Part shown: one piece after another, positions 48,891 through 57,307 of the stretch
Layout of the letters: every line of letters begins with the position of its first letter
How positions within the stretch are numbered: position 1 is the stretch's first letter
Source: Paraburkholderia sejongensis
Lineage (GTDB): Bacteria > Pseudomonadota > Gammaproteobacteria > Burkholderiales > Burkholderiaceae
DNA: 64,000 nt
Assembly (NCBI RefSeq): GCF_020880815.1
Contig: NZ_JAJITD010000009.1
Span: 1-64,000 of the forward strand
Reading direction: 5' to 3'
Translations under genes and position numbers: made by a program
Notes under the pieces: model-generated
Told to the model about the DNA's origin: nothing
Seen by the model: only the letters and a program-made list of their open reading frames with translations
The model's database searches: none

Positions 48891-48929
48891 CAGTGCTTTT
48901 TGCCGCCCGCGCGCGGTTTGCCCTCGCAA

Positions 48930-49457
48930 TCAGGCCAGCTCACGCAGCATGAAGACCCGCTTCGATTCGTCGAGCCCGCGCGCGATATGCGCGTCGCGCC
49001 GCGCGAGCAGTGCCGCGTCGAGTTCGTCGACCGCCAGCTCGCGAAAGCCGAGCCGCCGGTAATACGGCGCATTCCACGGCACCTCGCGATACGTCGACAA
49101 CACGAGCTGCATCAGTTGCCGCGAGCGCGCGAGCCTTGCGACCTCGTCGAGCAACGCGGCGCCGATGCGCCGGCCCGCGTGCGAAGTGAGCACGTCGAGT
49201 TCCTGCACATAGATGCGGGTGGGCTGCGGCTCGAACATCACGAAGCCGGCGCAACGCCCATCTTCATCGAGCGCGACGATGATCTCGCGCGCGTCGATCT
49301 TGCGTTCGACGAGTTCCAGCGCCATCGGCGGCGCATCGGCAATGCCGGCCATACCGACGCCGACAAAGCGCAAGCCCGCTTCGAATTCGATCGCGCGAAT
49401 GGTGTGCGCATCGGGCGGCACGGCGAAACGAAAGCTCACGGCAGGTTCGGCAGACAT
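48930..49457 (-). CDS. GNAT-family N-acetyltransferase
   Basis: The 175-aa protein has the acetyl-CoA-binding motif A in RRIGAALLDEVARLARSR, motif B around YYRRLGFRELA, and FVMFEPQPTRIYVQELDVL in the core strands. The substrate is unknown. The ATG giving MSAEPAVSF is chosen, with AGGA upstream. It converges on nemA. Confidence 0.87.
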   Translation of the reverse strand: MSAEPAVSFRFAVPPDAHTIRAIEFEAGLRFVGVGMAGIADAPPMALELVERKIDAREIIVALDEDGRCAGFVMFEPQPTRIYVQELDVLTSHAGRRIGAALLDEVARLARSRQLMQLVLSTYREVPWNAPYYRRLGFRELAVDELDAALLARRDAHIARGLDESKRVFMLRELA

Positions 49458-49618
49458 CGGGCAGTCCTGAAGAGATCGCCCGATCTTGACATCCCTCACC
49501 CCGGTTCGACAAGCATCCGCGTGCGCGCCGGAAACGTCGCGTCCGCGCGAACTCACTGAATACCGCCGCGCGGGGCTACACTCGTGAAACTCTCAACCCG
49601 CCCCGAACGCATCCCCCG

Positions 49619-50269
49619 ATGAATCTGATGAACCTTCTGCAGATCGCGCTGCACCTCGACCAGCATCTGAGCGCGCTGATCCTGCAATTGGGCACCGGCA
49701 TCTACCTGCTGCTGTTCGTCGTCGTGTTCGTCGAATACGCGTTTCTGCCGCTGTTCTTCCTGCCCGGCGATCCGCTGATTTTCATCTGCGGCGCGCTCGC
49801 CGCGACCGGTGCGTTGAACATCTGGATCGTCGCTCCGTCGCTGTTCGTCGCGACGATCGGCGGCAGCATCGTGGGCTATGCGCTCGGCCACGTGGTCGGC
49901 GACAAGGTCTACACACGCAACTACTACTGGCTGAACCGCGACGCGCTGCGCCGCGCGCACGACTTCAGCGAGGCGCGCGGACGCCTGACCTTTCTGCTGT
50001 CGCCTTTCATCGCGGTCGTGCGCACGTTCGCGCCGTTCGCCGCCGGCGTTTCGCGGATGACCTTCTCGCGCTTCGTGTCGTACGTCAGCGCGGGCGCGGC
50101 GCTGTGGGTCGTGTCGCTGATGGCGGCCGGCTATCTGTTCGGCAACGCGCCGGTGCTGCGCGACCACCTGAGTTCGCTGGTGGTGCTGGGCTTCGTGCTC
50201 GGCGGCATCCTGCTCGGCGGCGGCGCCGCATGGCGGCTGTTGCAGCGCCGCCGCATGCGCGCGCGCTGA
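49619..50269 (+). CDS. DedA-family membrane protein
   Basis: The 216-aa inner-membrane protein has FVEYAFLPLFFLPGDPLIFI (the DedA E and FxPGD segment) and LLSPFIAVVRTFAPFAAGVSRM (the R-x4-P-x2-AG motif). DedA proteins take part in recycling of undecaprenyl phosphate or phospholipid scrambling and membrane-potential homeostasis. It is a single gene; the MarR gene follows 118 bp later under its own promoter. It is separate from the DedA domain in the fusion at 22752-24791. Confidence 0.88.
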   Translation: MNLMNLLQIALHLDQHLSALILQLGTGIYLLLFVVVFVEYAFLPLFFLPGDPLIFICGALAATGALNIWIVAPSLFVATIGGSIVGYALGHVVGDKVYTRNYYWLNRDALRRAHDFSEARGRLTFLLSPFIAVVRTFAPFAAGVSRMTFSRFVSYVSAGAALWVVSLMAAGYLFGNAPVLRDHLSSLVVLGFVLGGILLGGGAAWRLLQRRRMRAR

Positions 50270-50318
50270 AGCCGCCGCAACGCCGCCCGGCCGGCCGACC
50301 GGCCGACCGCTCGCAAAC

Positions 50319-50354
50319 TTGACTTCGGCGAGATGCGAAGGTAACCTTCGCATC
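50319..50354 (+). promoter_or_regulatory. promoter with overlapping 11-1-11 palindrome for MarR gene
   Basis: A -35 TTGACT (50319-50324), 17-bp spacer and -10 TAACCT (50342-50347) precede the MarR gene. A perfect palindrome, arms GATGCGAAGGT (50332-50342) and ACCTTCGCATC (50344-50354), covers the -10. This is the standard layout for MarR autorepression. Confidence 0.7.
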
Positions 50355-50387
50355 ACCTCGCAGCCTGAGTTTGCGCACAACCTCCGC

Positions 50388-50840
50388 ATGAGCAAGCCCC
50401 CTCCCCCAGTCACGCCCGAAGCGCTGCACACGCTCGCCGAAGATCTGCGCGTGCTGGCGGGCAAGCTGCGCCGGCGTCTGCGCGAAGAATCGCATGTCGG
50501 CGACTTCACGCCGTCGCAGGTGCAGGTGCTCAATCTGCTGGAACGCGAAGGGCCGGCCACGGTCACCGCGCTCGCGCGCAGCCTCGGAATGCGCCCGCAA
50601 TCGATGGGCGAAACGCTCGCGGTGCTCAAAGCGGCCGGTCTCGTGACCGGCGCGCCCGATCCGAACGACGGGCGGCAAACCGTTCTCTCGCTGACTCCCA
50701 CTTTTCGCAAGAAGGTCAAGGCCAGCCGCGCGGCGCGCGAAGACTGGCTGTATCGCTCCATCCAGACGCGCTTTACCTCGACCGAACAGCACCAACTCGC
50801 GACGGGCGTCGATTTACTGAAACGTCTCGTCGATTTGTAA
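50388..50840 (+). CDS. MarR-family transcriptional regulator
   Basis: The 150-aa winged-helix repressor has GDFTPSQVQVLNLLEREGPA, LARSLGMRPQSMGETLAVLKAAGLV (recognition helix) and DPNDGRQTVLSLTP (wing). The ligand is unknown. It probably represses itself and the isochorismatase-like and MFS genes that follow (45 and 66 bp gaps) through the palindrome over its own promoter. It acts as a dimer in the family. Confidence 0.88.
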   Translation: MSKPPPPVTPEALHTLAEDLRVLAGKLRRRLREESHVGDFTPSQVQVLNLLEREGPATVTALARSLGMRPQSMGETLAVLKAAGLVTGAPDPNDGRQTVLSLTPTFRKKVKASRAAREDWLYRSIQTRFTSTEQHQLATGVDLLKRLVDL

Positions 50841-50885
50841 CTCGCGATGCGCATCACGCGTGTCGCCACTCGCAGGAGTAACAAC

Positions 50886-51452
50886 ATGGCACTCACCACT
50901 CTCGACGCAAAGACCGCTCTGGTCGTCATCGATCTGCAACGGGGCATCGTCGGATTGCCGACCGCCCCGCATCCGAGCAACGAAATCGTCGAACGTTCGG
51001 CCGTGCTGCTCGATGCGTTCCGCCGTCACGGCCTGCCGGTCGTGCTGGTGAACGTCGCCGCCGGCGCGCCGGGCCGCACCGATCAGGGCGCGCACACCGG
51101 CGAGTTCCCGGCCGAGTTCGTGCAGTTGGTGCCGGAACTGAAGCAGCAGCCGTCGGACCATCTGGTCACCAAGCGCACGTGGGGCGCGTTCACCAACACC
51201 GACCTCGCCGCATGGCTGCACCAGCAAGGCGTCACGCAAGTGGTGCTGGTCGGCATCGCGACCAGCATCGGCGTCGAGTCGACCGCGCGCTTCGCGAGCG
51301 AGCACGGCTTCAACGTTACGCTGGTGACCGACGCGATGACCGACCTGAACGCCGACGCGCACGTGAACAGCATCACGCGCATCTTCCCGCGCCTGGGCGA
51401 AACCGGCACCGTGCAGCAAGTGCTCGACCTGCTCGAAAAAACCCGCGCCTGA
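50886..51452 (+). CDS. isochorismatase-family hydrolase
   Basis: The 188-aa protein has the family motifs: ALVVIDLQRGIVG with the catalytic Asp, VTKRTWGAF with the Lys, and VLVGIATSIGVESTARFA. At the position of the cysteine nucleophile in nicotinamidase and N-carbamoylsarcosine hydrolases it has Gly, as in true isochorismatases such as EntB. AGGAG lies 7 bases before the ATG. Its MarR neighbour and downstream MFS exporter suggest a detoxification operon. The substrate is unknown. Confidence 0.85.
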   Translation: MALTTLDAKTALVVIDLQRGIVGLPTAPHPSNEIVERSAVLLDAFRRHGLPVVLVNVAAGAPGRTDQGAHTGEFPAEFVQLVPELKQQPSDHLVTKRTWGAFTNTDLAAWLHQQGVTQVVLVGIATSIGVESTARFASEHGFNVTLVTDAMTDLNADAHVNSITRIFPRLGETGTVQQVLDLLEKTRA

Positions 51453-51518
51453 CGAGCGCGTACCGAGGCGGGCGCCCTGCCCGCCTGTGGCCCACCCCGC
51501 GCTGAGGAAAATCCCGCT

Positions 51519-52865
51519 GTGAGTTCCACGTTCCGTTCGCTACGCACTTTCAATTACCGGGTCTGGGCGAGCGGCGCGATCGTCTCGAACATCGGCACGT
51601 GGATGCAGCGCACCGCGCAGGACTGGCTGGTGCTGACCGGCCTCACGCATCACAACGCGACCGCGGTGGGCATCGTCATGTCGCTGCAATTCGGGCCGCA
51701 GATGCTGTTGCTGCCGCTCACCGGCTACGCGGCCGATCACTTCGACCGCCGCAAGCTGCTGTTCGCGACCCAGGCGGCAATGGGCACGCTGGCGCTCGCG
51801 TTAGGTCTGCTCACGATCAGCGGACTCGTGCAGCTATGGCACGTCTACGTGTTTGCCGGCCTGCTCGGCTGCGTGACCGCGTTCGATTCGCCGGCGCGCC
51901 AGACCTTCGTATCCGACCTCGTCGGCGAACGCGATCTGGCCAACGCGGTCGCGCTCAACTCCACGTCGTTCAACGCCGCGCGCATGCTCGGGCCGGCGGT
52001 CGCCGGTCTGCTGATCGCGTCGGTCGGCAGCGGCTGGGTGTTTCTGATCAATGCGTTGTCGTTCGTCGCGGTACTCGGCGCGCTGCGCATGCTGCGTCTC
52101 GACGAGCTGCATATCAAACCGCGCGCGGTGCGCTCGCGCGGCAGCTTCGTCGAAGGCTTCAGATATGTATGGACGCGCCCCGATCTGAAAGCAGCGCTGT
52201 TGATGCTGTTCCTGATCGGCACGTTCGGCCTGAATTTCCCGATCTTCATCTCGACGATGTCGGTCACCGCGTTTCATGCGGGCGCGAGCGAGTACGGCGT
52301 GCTCAGCTCGACGATGGCGATCGGCTCGGTCACCGGCGCGCTGCTCGCGGCGCGGCGCGCGCGCCCCAACATGAGCTTGCTGCTCAGCGCCGCCGCGATG
52401 TTCGGCGTCGGCTGCGCGGCGGCCGCGGCGATGCCGAACTATCTGCTGTTCGGCCTCGTGCTGGTGGTGATCGGCGTATCGACGCAGACCTTCACGACCT
52501 CGACCAACAGCCTCGTACAACTGACTACCGAACCGGCGATGCGCGGCCGCGTGATCGCGATCCTGCTCGCGCTGTCGCTCGGCGGCACCCCGCTCGGCGC
52601 GCCGGTGGTCGGCTGGGTCGCCGACAATTTCGGCCCGCGCTGGGCGCTCGGGGTCGGCGCGGCGTCGGGCGTAGGCGCCGCGCTGGTCGGCCTCGTCTAT
52701 CTGATGCGCTACCGGCAGCTGCGTTTCTACGTGGAAGGCTGGCGCCCGCGTTACAGCATCGACGACCCACGCCCGGTCAGCGCCGCGCTTGTTCCGGATT
52801 CCGTCACGACGGTGCAGCGCAGCGTGCTGGACGAAGCGGAAGAAGATACCGCGTCGAGCGTGTGA
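51519..52865 (+). CDS. MFS transporter, EntS-like (MFS_3)
   Basis: This 448-aa exporter has about eleven or twelve hydrophobic segments: YRVWASGAIVSNIGTWMQRTAQDW at the start, GPQMLLLPLTGYAADHFDRRKLL as MFS motif A, and AFDSPARQTFVSDLVG. The C-terminal 60 residues are cytoplasmic and polar. It starts with GTG. It is the last gene of the MarR-isochorismatase-MFS group and likely exports a small molecule; the substrate is unknown. Confidence 0.88.
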   Translation: MSSTFRSLRTFNYRVWASGAIVSNIGTWMQRTAQDWLVLTGLTHHNATAVGIVMSLQFGPQMLLLPLTGYAADHFDRRKLLFATQAAMGTLALALGLLTISGLVQLWHVYVFAGLLGCVTAFDSPARQTFVSDLVGERDLANAVALNSTSFNAARMLGPAVAGLLIASVGSGWVFLINALSFVAVLGALRMLRLDELHIKPRAVRSRGSFVEGFRYVWTRPDLKAALLMLFLIGTFGLNFPIFISTMSVTAFHAGASEYGVLSSTMAIGSVTGALLAARRARPNMSLLLSAAAMFGVGCAAAAAMPNYLLFGLVLVVIGVSTQTFTTSTNSLVQLTTEPAMRGRVIAILLALSLGGTPLGAPVVGWVADNFGPRWALGVGAASGVGAALVGLVYLMRYRQLRFYVEGWRPRYSIDDPRPVSAALVPDSVTTVQRSVLDEAEEDTASSV

Positions 52866-52893
52866 GCGAACCACGCGGCCGCGCGCGCTTCGC

Positions 52894-53850
52894 TCAGAAC
52901 CCGCCGACCCCGCGCGTGACCAGCGCATACGGGCCGCTCGTCAACTGCTCGCGGAGAAACTCGATGCACACCTGGATGCGCGCCGACGAAGACAGCCGTT
53001 CGGCCGTCACCGCCCACACGTCGGCGGACTGCTGATAATCGGGCAGCACCCGCACCAGTTCGCCCGCGCGCAGACTTTCGGCGACGTCCCAGATCGACAC
53101 CATCACGATCCCGTAACCGTCCTTCGCCCACTGCACGACGATGTCGCTCAAGTTCGACGCGACCGTGCCGGTCACCTTCACGCTCTTCTCGCCGTCCGGC
53201 CCGCTCAGCCGCCAGACGCCGAAGCGGTCGTCGCGGCCGCGAAACAGCAGGCAGTCGTGGCCGGTCAGATCCGCCAGTTCGGCCGGCGCGCCGCGCCGCT
53301 CCAGATAGGCGGGCGACGCGCACAGAATCCGCGCGCTCTCGACCATCCGGTGTTTGATCAGATGCGGCTCCAGCACTTCGCCGACCCGTACGTCGATATC
53401 GAAGTTCTCGCCGACCACGTCCGCGCGCCGGTCCAGCAGTTCGAGCCAGATTTCGAGCTGCGGATGGCGCTCACGCAGCAGCGCGAGAATCGGCGACACG
53501 TGTTTGCGGCCGAGCCGCAGGCTGGTGCTGATCCGCAGCAGCCCGCTCAGCTCGGTGCGGCGGTCCGCGAACGCGTCGGCCATCCCCTGCACGTCGTCGA
53601 GGATTTTCTGCGCCCACTGCAAAGCGGCCTCGCCGTCGCTGGTCACGCTCACGCGCCGGGTGGTGCGCTGAAACAGCTTCACACCGAGCCCCGCTTCGAG
53701 CATCGCGATGCGCTTGCTCACGTGCGACGGCGACAAGCCCATCTCGGTCGACGCGGCGACGAAACTGCCGCGCCGCGCGATATGGCAGAACAGCTGCAGA
53801 TCGCGCAGGAACGATTCATTGTTGGCTGTCAGCGCATTCTGATTTTGCAT
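52894..53850 (-). CDS. LysR-family transcriptional regulator
   Basis: The 318-aa protein has an N-terminal helix-turn-helix (FVAASTEMGLSPSHVSKRIAML then LFQRTTRR) and a C-terminal effector-binding domain. It is divergent from the MHS transporter gene across 251 bp, so it most likely senses shikimate, quinate or a related acid and activates the operon at 54102-57188. It converges with the MFS gene to its left. The effector is not evident from the sequence. Confidence 0.9.
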   Translation of the reverse strand: MQNQNALTANNESFLRDLQLFCHIARRGSFVAASTEMGLSPSHVSKRIAMLEAGLGVKLFQRTTRRVSVTSDGEAALQWAQKILDDVQGMADAFADRRTELSGLLRISTSLRLGRKHVSPILALLRERHPQLEIWLELLDRRADVVGENFDIDVRVGEVLEPHLIKHRMVESARILCASPAYLERRGAPAELADLTGHDCLLFRGRDDRFGVWRLSGPDGEKSVKVTGTVASNLSDIVVQWAKDGYGIVMVSIWDVAESLRAGELVRVLPDYQQSADVWAVTAERLSSSARIQVCIEFLREQLTSGPYALVTRGVGGF

Positions 53851-54101
53851 CTGGACGCATTGTGTCGGCTTGTAACTCTATTACCCTAGCGGCAACGGAT
53901 GGGTTCAGCAATGCTCGGGATAGCCAAACAATGGTTAACCCGTAGCGGCGCCGGCAAGTTTCACGCCGCTTCGAGCCGTCCGACTAACGAGGCAATCGGC
54001 AACCATGCCGAGGAAAATCCTGGCTTGCGCTCCTTCGTTTAAAGCGCGCCAATGAGTCAGCCATAGAAGCTGACAAAAACACATTCAATTCAGGAGGCGA
54101 T

Positions 54102-55505
54102 ATGCAAACCAATGCATCGTTGGCCGGCGGGCACAGCTCGCAGGCTCGCAAGGCAACCGCTAGCGGCTGGATCGGCTCGGCGCTCGAGTACTACGACTTC
54201 TTCATCTACGCGCAAGCCGCGGCGCTGATCTTCCCGCAACTGTTCTTCCCGTCCGGTAATCCGAAAATCGCGATCGTCGCGTCGCTCGCGACCTACGGCG
54301 TCGGCTACGTCGCGCGACCGATCGGCGCGCTGGTGCTCGGCCACTGGGGCGACACCCACGGCCGCAAGAACGTGTTGCTGGTCTGCATGTTCCTGATGGG
54401 GATTTCGACGATGGCGGTCGGCCTGCTGCCGACCTACCACCAGATCGGCTTCCTCGCACCGGTGCTGCTGGTGGTCCTGCGGCTGATCCAGGGCTTCGCG
54501 GTGGCCGGCGAAATTTCCGGCGCCAGTTCGATGATTCTCGAACACGCGCCATTCGGACGCCGCGGCTACTACGCGAGCTTCACGCTGCAAGGCGTGCAGG
54601 CCGGCCAGATTCTCGCCGCCGCGGTGTTCCTGCCGCTCGCCTATTACATGGACGACGCGTCGTTCAATTCGTGGGGCTGGCGCATTCCGTTCCTGCTGAG
54701 CGCCGTGGTGCTGATCGCCGGCTTCATCATCCGTCGCGAAGTCGAGGAAACCCCGGCGTTCGAGAAGGAAGACTCGAGCGGCGGCGTGCCGCGCTCGCCG
54801 ATCGTCGAAGCGTTCAAGTACAACTGGCGCGACATGATCCGCGTCGTGCTGTGCTCGCTGATGAACGTGATCCCGGTCGTCGCGACGATTTTCGGCGCCG
54901 CGTACGCGGTCCAGCCGGCCTACGGGATCGGCTTTTCGAAGAGCCTGTATCTGTGGATTCCGGTGATCGGCAACATCGTAGCGGTGCTGGTAATCCCCTA
55001 CGTCGGCAATCTGTCGGACCGGATCGGCCGGCGTCTGCCGATCGTCGTCGGCGCGCTCGGCGCCGGGCTGATGTCGTTCGGCTATCTGTACGCGATCAGC
55101 ATCCACAACGTGCCGCTCGCGCTGGTGATGTCGATCCTGATGTGGGGCGTCATCTATCAGGGCTACAACGCGATTTTCCCGAGCTTCTATCCGGAACTGT
55201 TCCCGACCCGTTCGCGCGTCTCGGCGATGGCGATCGGCCAGAACATCGGCACGACGATCACCGCGCTGCTGCCGGCGCTGTTCGCATTCGTCGCGCCGCC
55301 GGGATCGAACAACGTGCCGCTGACGATCGGCGCGATCACCTTCGCGATCACGATCATCTGCGCGGTCTCCGCGTGGAGCGCGCGGGAGAACTTCCGCGTC
55401 AGGCTCAGCGATCTGGGCGAACCGGGCGCGGTGCCGATGGACAAGGACAGCTACGAGGCGATGCGCGCGGAAAGCATGGCGCAGGGCAAGAAGGCCATCG
55501 CCTGA
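54102..55505 (+). CDS. MHS-family transporter (shikimate/quinate-like)
   Basis: The 467-aa metabolite:H+ symporter of the MFS has SGWIGSALEYYDFFIYAQAAA, GALVLGHWGDTHGRKNVL, ILMWGVIYQGYNAIFPSFYPELF and NIGTTITALLPALFAF, as in ShiA/KgtP-type proteins. Co-transcription with a dehydrogenase and an AroQ-like gene points to uptake of shikimate, quinate or a similar hydroxy acid, but this is inference. The ATG is preceded by GGAGG. It has about 12 membrane segments. Confidence 0.87.
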   Translation: MQTNASLAGGHSSQARKATASGWIGSALEYYDFFIYAQAAALIFPQLFFPSGNPKIAIVASLATYGVGYVARPIGALVLGHWGDTHGRKNVLLVCMFLMGISTMAVGLLPTYHQIGFLAPVLLVVLRLIQGFAVAGEISGASSMILEHAPFGRRGYYASFTLQGVQAGQILAAAVFLPLAYYMDDASFNSWGWRIPFLLSAVVLIAGFIIRREVEETPAFEKEDSSGGVPRSPIVEAFKYNWRDMIRVVLCSLMNVIPVVATIFGAAYAVQPAYGIGFSKSLYLWIPVIGNIVAVLVIPYVGNLSDRIGRRLPIVVGALGAGLMSFGYLYAISIHNVPLALVMSILMWGVIYQGYNAIFPSFYPELFPTRSRVSAMAIGQNIGTTITALLPALFAFVAPPGSNNVPLTIGAITFAITIICAVSAWSARENFRVRLSDLGEPGAVPMDKDSYEAMRAESMAQGKKAIA

Positions 55506-55530
55506 CGCGAACTCAAGCGCGCGGTTAAGC

Positions 55531-55558
55531 GCGCGGTTAAGCGAGAAGTTAACCGCGC
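55531..55558 (+). terminator. hairpin between the MHS and Gfo/Idh genes
   Basis: GCGCGGTTAA pairs perfectly with TTAACCGCGC around an eight-base loop. A second GCGCGGTTAA lies just upstream (55519-55528), so an alternative pairing is possible. It is not followed by a U-tract; it may be an attenuator or an mRNA-stability hairpin within the operon. Confidence 0.45.
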
Positions 55559-55625
55559 TCTTGATCGGCTAGTTGAGCGCGCATTCTTCCAGCCATTTCA
55601 ATCAGGACTTCCGAGGAACCGAGTC

Positions 55626-56696
55626 ATGAACAGCACCCGGATCGCCGTGGCCGGCGCCGGTTACATCGGCCGCGCGCATATGGCGGTCGCACAAGGCAGC
55701 GACACCTGCACGCTGGCGGCGATCGTCGATCCGTCGCCGGCGGCCGTCGCGATCGCCAACGAAGCGCGCGTGCCGCTGTACCGCACGCTCGACGAACTGC
55801 TCGAACGCGACCGCCCGGACGGCGTGATCCTCGCGACGCCGAATCAGCTGCACGTCGAACACGCGTCGCGCTGCCTCGCGGCGCGGGTGCCGACGCTGCT
55901 CGAAAAGCCGATCGCGCCGAGCGTCGACGAAGCCGAACTGCTGGTGGCCGAAGCACGGCGCAGCGGCGTGCCGCTGCTGATCGGCCATCACCGCGCGCAT
56001 AGCCCGATCATGGCGCGCGCGCGTCAGCTGATCGACGAAGGCCGGCTCGGCAAGCTGGTCGCGGTGATGGGCAGCGCGGTGTTCTTCAAGCCCGACGAAT
56101 ACTTCGCCGACGCCGACTGGCGGCGCCAGCCGGGCGGCGGTCCGATCCTGCTGAACATGATTCACGAGGTGCACAACCTGCGCATGCTGTGCGGCGAGAT
56201 CGTCGCCGTGCAGGCGATCGCATCGCACGCGACGCGCGGCTTCGCGGTCGAGGACACGGTCGCGATCAATCTGCGTTTCGCCAGCGGCGCGCTCGGCAGC
56301 TTCATGCTGTCCGACACGGCCGCGAGCGCGCGCAGCTGGGAGCAGACCGCGCGCGAAAACCACGCGTATCCGACCTACCCGGACGAAGACTGCTACGTGA
56401 TCGCCGGCACCTTCGGCTCGCTCGCGGTGCCGACGATGCGCCTGAAAACCTACGCGAACGCCGCCGACCGCTCATGGTGGAAACCGTTCGACGTCAGCGT
56501 CGCCGACATGACCCGCGACGATCCGCTCAAGCGCCAGATCGAACATTTCGTGCGGGTGATCCACGGCGAGGAGCCGCCGCTCGTCAGCGCCGAGGACGGT
56601 CTGCGCAATCTGCGCATTACCGAGGCGATCGTCGAGGCCGCCCGCACCGGCACGCTGGTCGATACGACGCTAACGGCCGAGGCGACGCTAAACTAG
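55626..56696 (+). CDS. Gfo/Idh/MocA-family oxidoreductase
   Basis: The 356-aa NAD(P)-dependent dehydrogenase has an N-terminal Rossmann motif RIAVAGAGYIGRAHMAVA and the family EKP motif in LLEKPIAPSVDEAELL (Lys contacts substrate). HEVHNLRMLCGE lies in the catalytic domain. Such enzymes oxidise sugar-like polyols. Between an MHS transporter and an AroQ-like gene it could oxidise shikimate or quinate at C3 in place of QuiA/QsuD. The exact substrate is unproven. Confidence 0.86.
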   Translation: MNSTRIAVAGAGYIGRAHMAVAQGSDTCTLAAIVDPSPAAVAIANEARVPLYRTLDELLERDRPDGVILATPNQLHVEHASRCLAARVPTLLEKPIAPSVDEAELLVAEARRSGVPLLIGHHRAHSPIMARARQLIDEGRLGKLVAVMGSAVFFKPDEYFADADWRRQPGGGPILLNMIHEVHNLRMLCGEIVAVQAIASHATRGFAVEDTVAINLRFASGALGSFMLSDTAASARSWEQTARENHAYPTYPDEDCYVIAGTFGSLAVPTMRLKTYANAADRSWWKPFDVSVADMTRDDPLKRQIEHFVRVIHGEEPPLVSAEDGLRNLRITEAIVEAARTGTLVDTTLTAEATLN

Positions 56697-56747
56697 CGGG
56701 CGACGCACGTCATCTCGATAGCTCCGAACCATTTACCAGGGTACTCA

Positions 56748-57188
56748 ATGAAAACCTTCGTCATGCTGCACGGCATCAACCACAACATGTTCGGCAAGCG
56801 CGATCCCGCGCAATACGGGACCATCACGCTCGCCGAAATCGACGACCGCCTGCGCGCGCTCGGCGACGAACTCGGCGTGCGGGTCGAGAGCTTTCAGACC
56901 AATAACGAAGGCGAAATGTGCGAGCGCATCCATCAGGCGTTCACCGACAACGCGGCCGGCGTGCTGATCAACGCGGGCGCGTGGACCCACTACAGCTACG
57001 GGATTCGCGACGCGCTGGCGATCCTGACGGTGCCGGTCGTCGAGATTCATATGTCGAACATTCACGCGCGCGAGGCGTTCCGGCATCAGTCGGTGTTCGC
57101 TGAGATCGTCAAAGGACAGATTTGCGGGTTCGGGGTGGACAGCTATCTGCTCGGCTTGCGCGCGGCGGTGTCGGCGGCCGCGGCCTGA
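56748..57188 (+). CDS. aroQ: type II 3-dehydroquinate dehydratase, divergent
   Basis: The 146-aa AroQ-like enzyme interconverts 3-dehydroquinate and 3-dehydroshikimate. Residues known to be catalytic are conserved: Arg and Tyr in KRDPAQYG, Asn and His in INAGAWTH, Glu and His in VEIHMSN, and Arg in REAFRHQ. The glycine loop NGPNLN of typical AroQ reads HGINHN, and INP reads INA, so it belongs to a side branch, possibly a catabolic form. It is the last gene of the MHS operon. A bidirectional hairpin follows. Confidence 0.82.
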   Translation: MKTFVMLHGINHNMFGKRDPAQYGTITLAEIDDRLRALGDELGVRVESFQTNNEGEMCERIHQAFTDNAAGVLINAGAWTHYSYGIRDALAILTVPVVEIHMSNIHAREAFRHQSVFAEIVKGQICGFGVDSYLLGLRAAVSAAAA

Positions 57189-57234
57189 TTCGATAATGCG
57201 GTAACAACAGCGGCAACAAACAGCGGCAACAGCC

Positions 57235-57260
57235 AAGCGCGCCGCGCCCGCGGCGCGCTT
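57235..57260. terminator. bidirectional hairpin between convergent genes
   Basis: AAGCGCGCCGC pairs perfectly with GCGGCGCGCTT around a GCCC loop. It stands 47 bp after the aroQ-like stop and 48 bp after the convergent sulfotransferase-like stop. Confidence 0.65.
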
Positions 57261-57307
57261 TCAACCGCTTCGCCTTTCAACCGCTTCGCGCGCTGGCGCT
57301 CTCGCGT

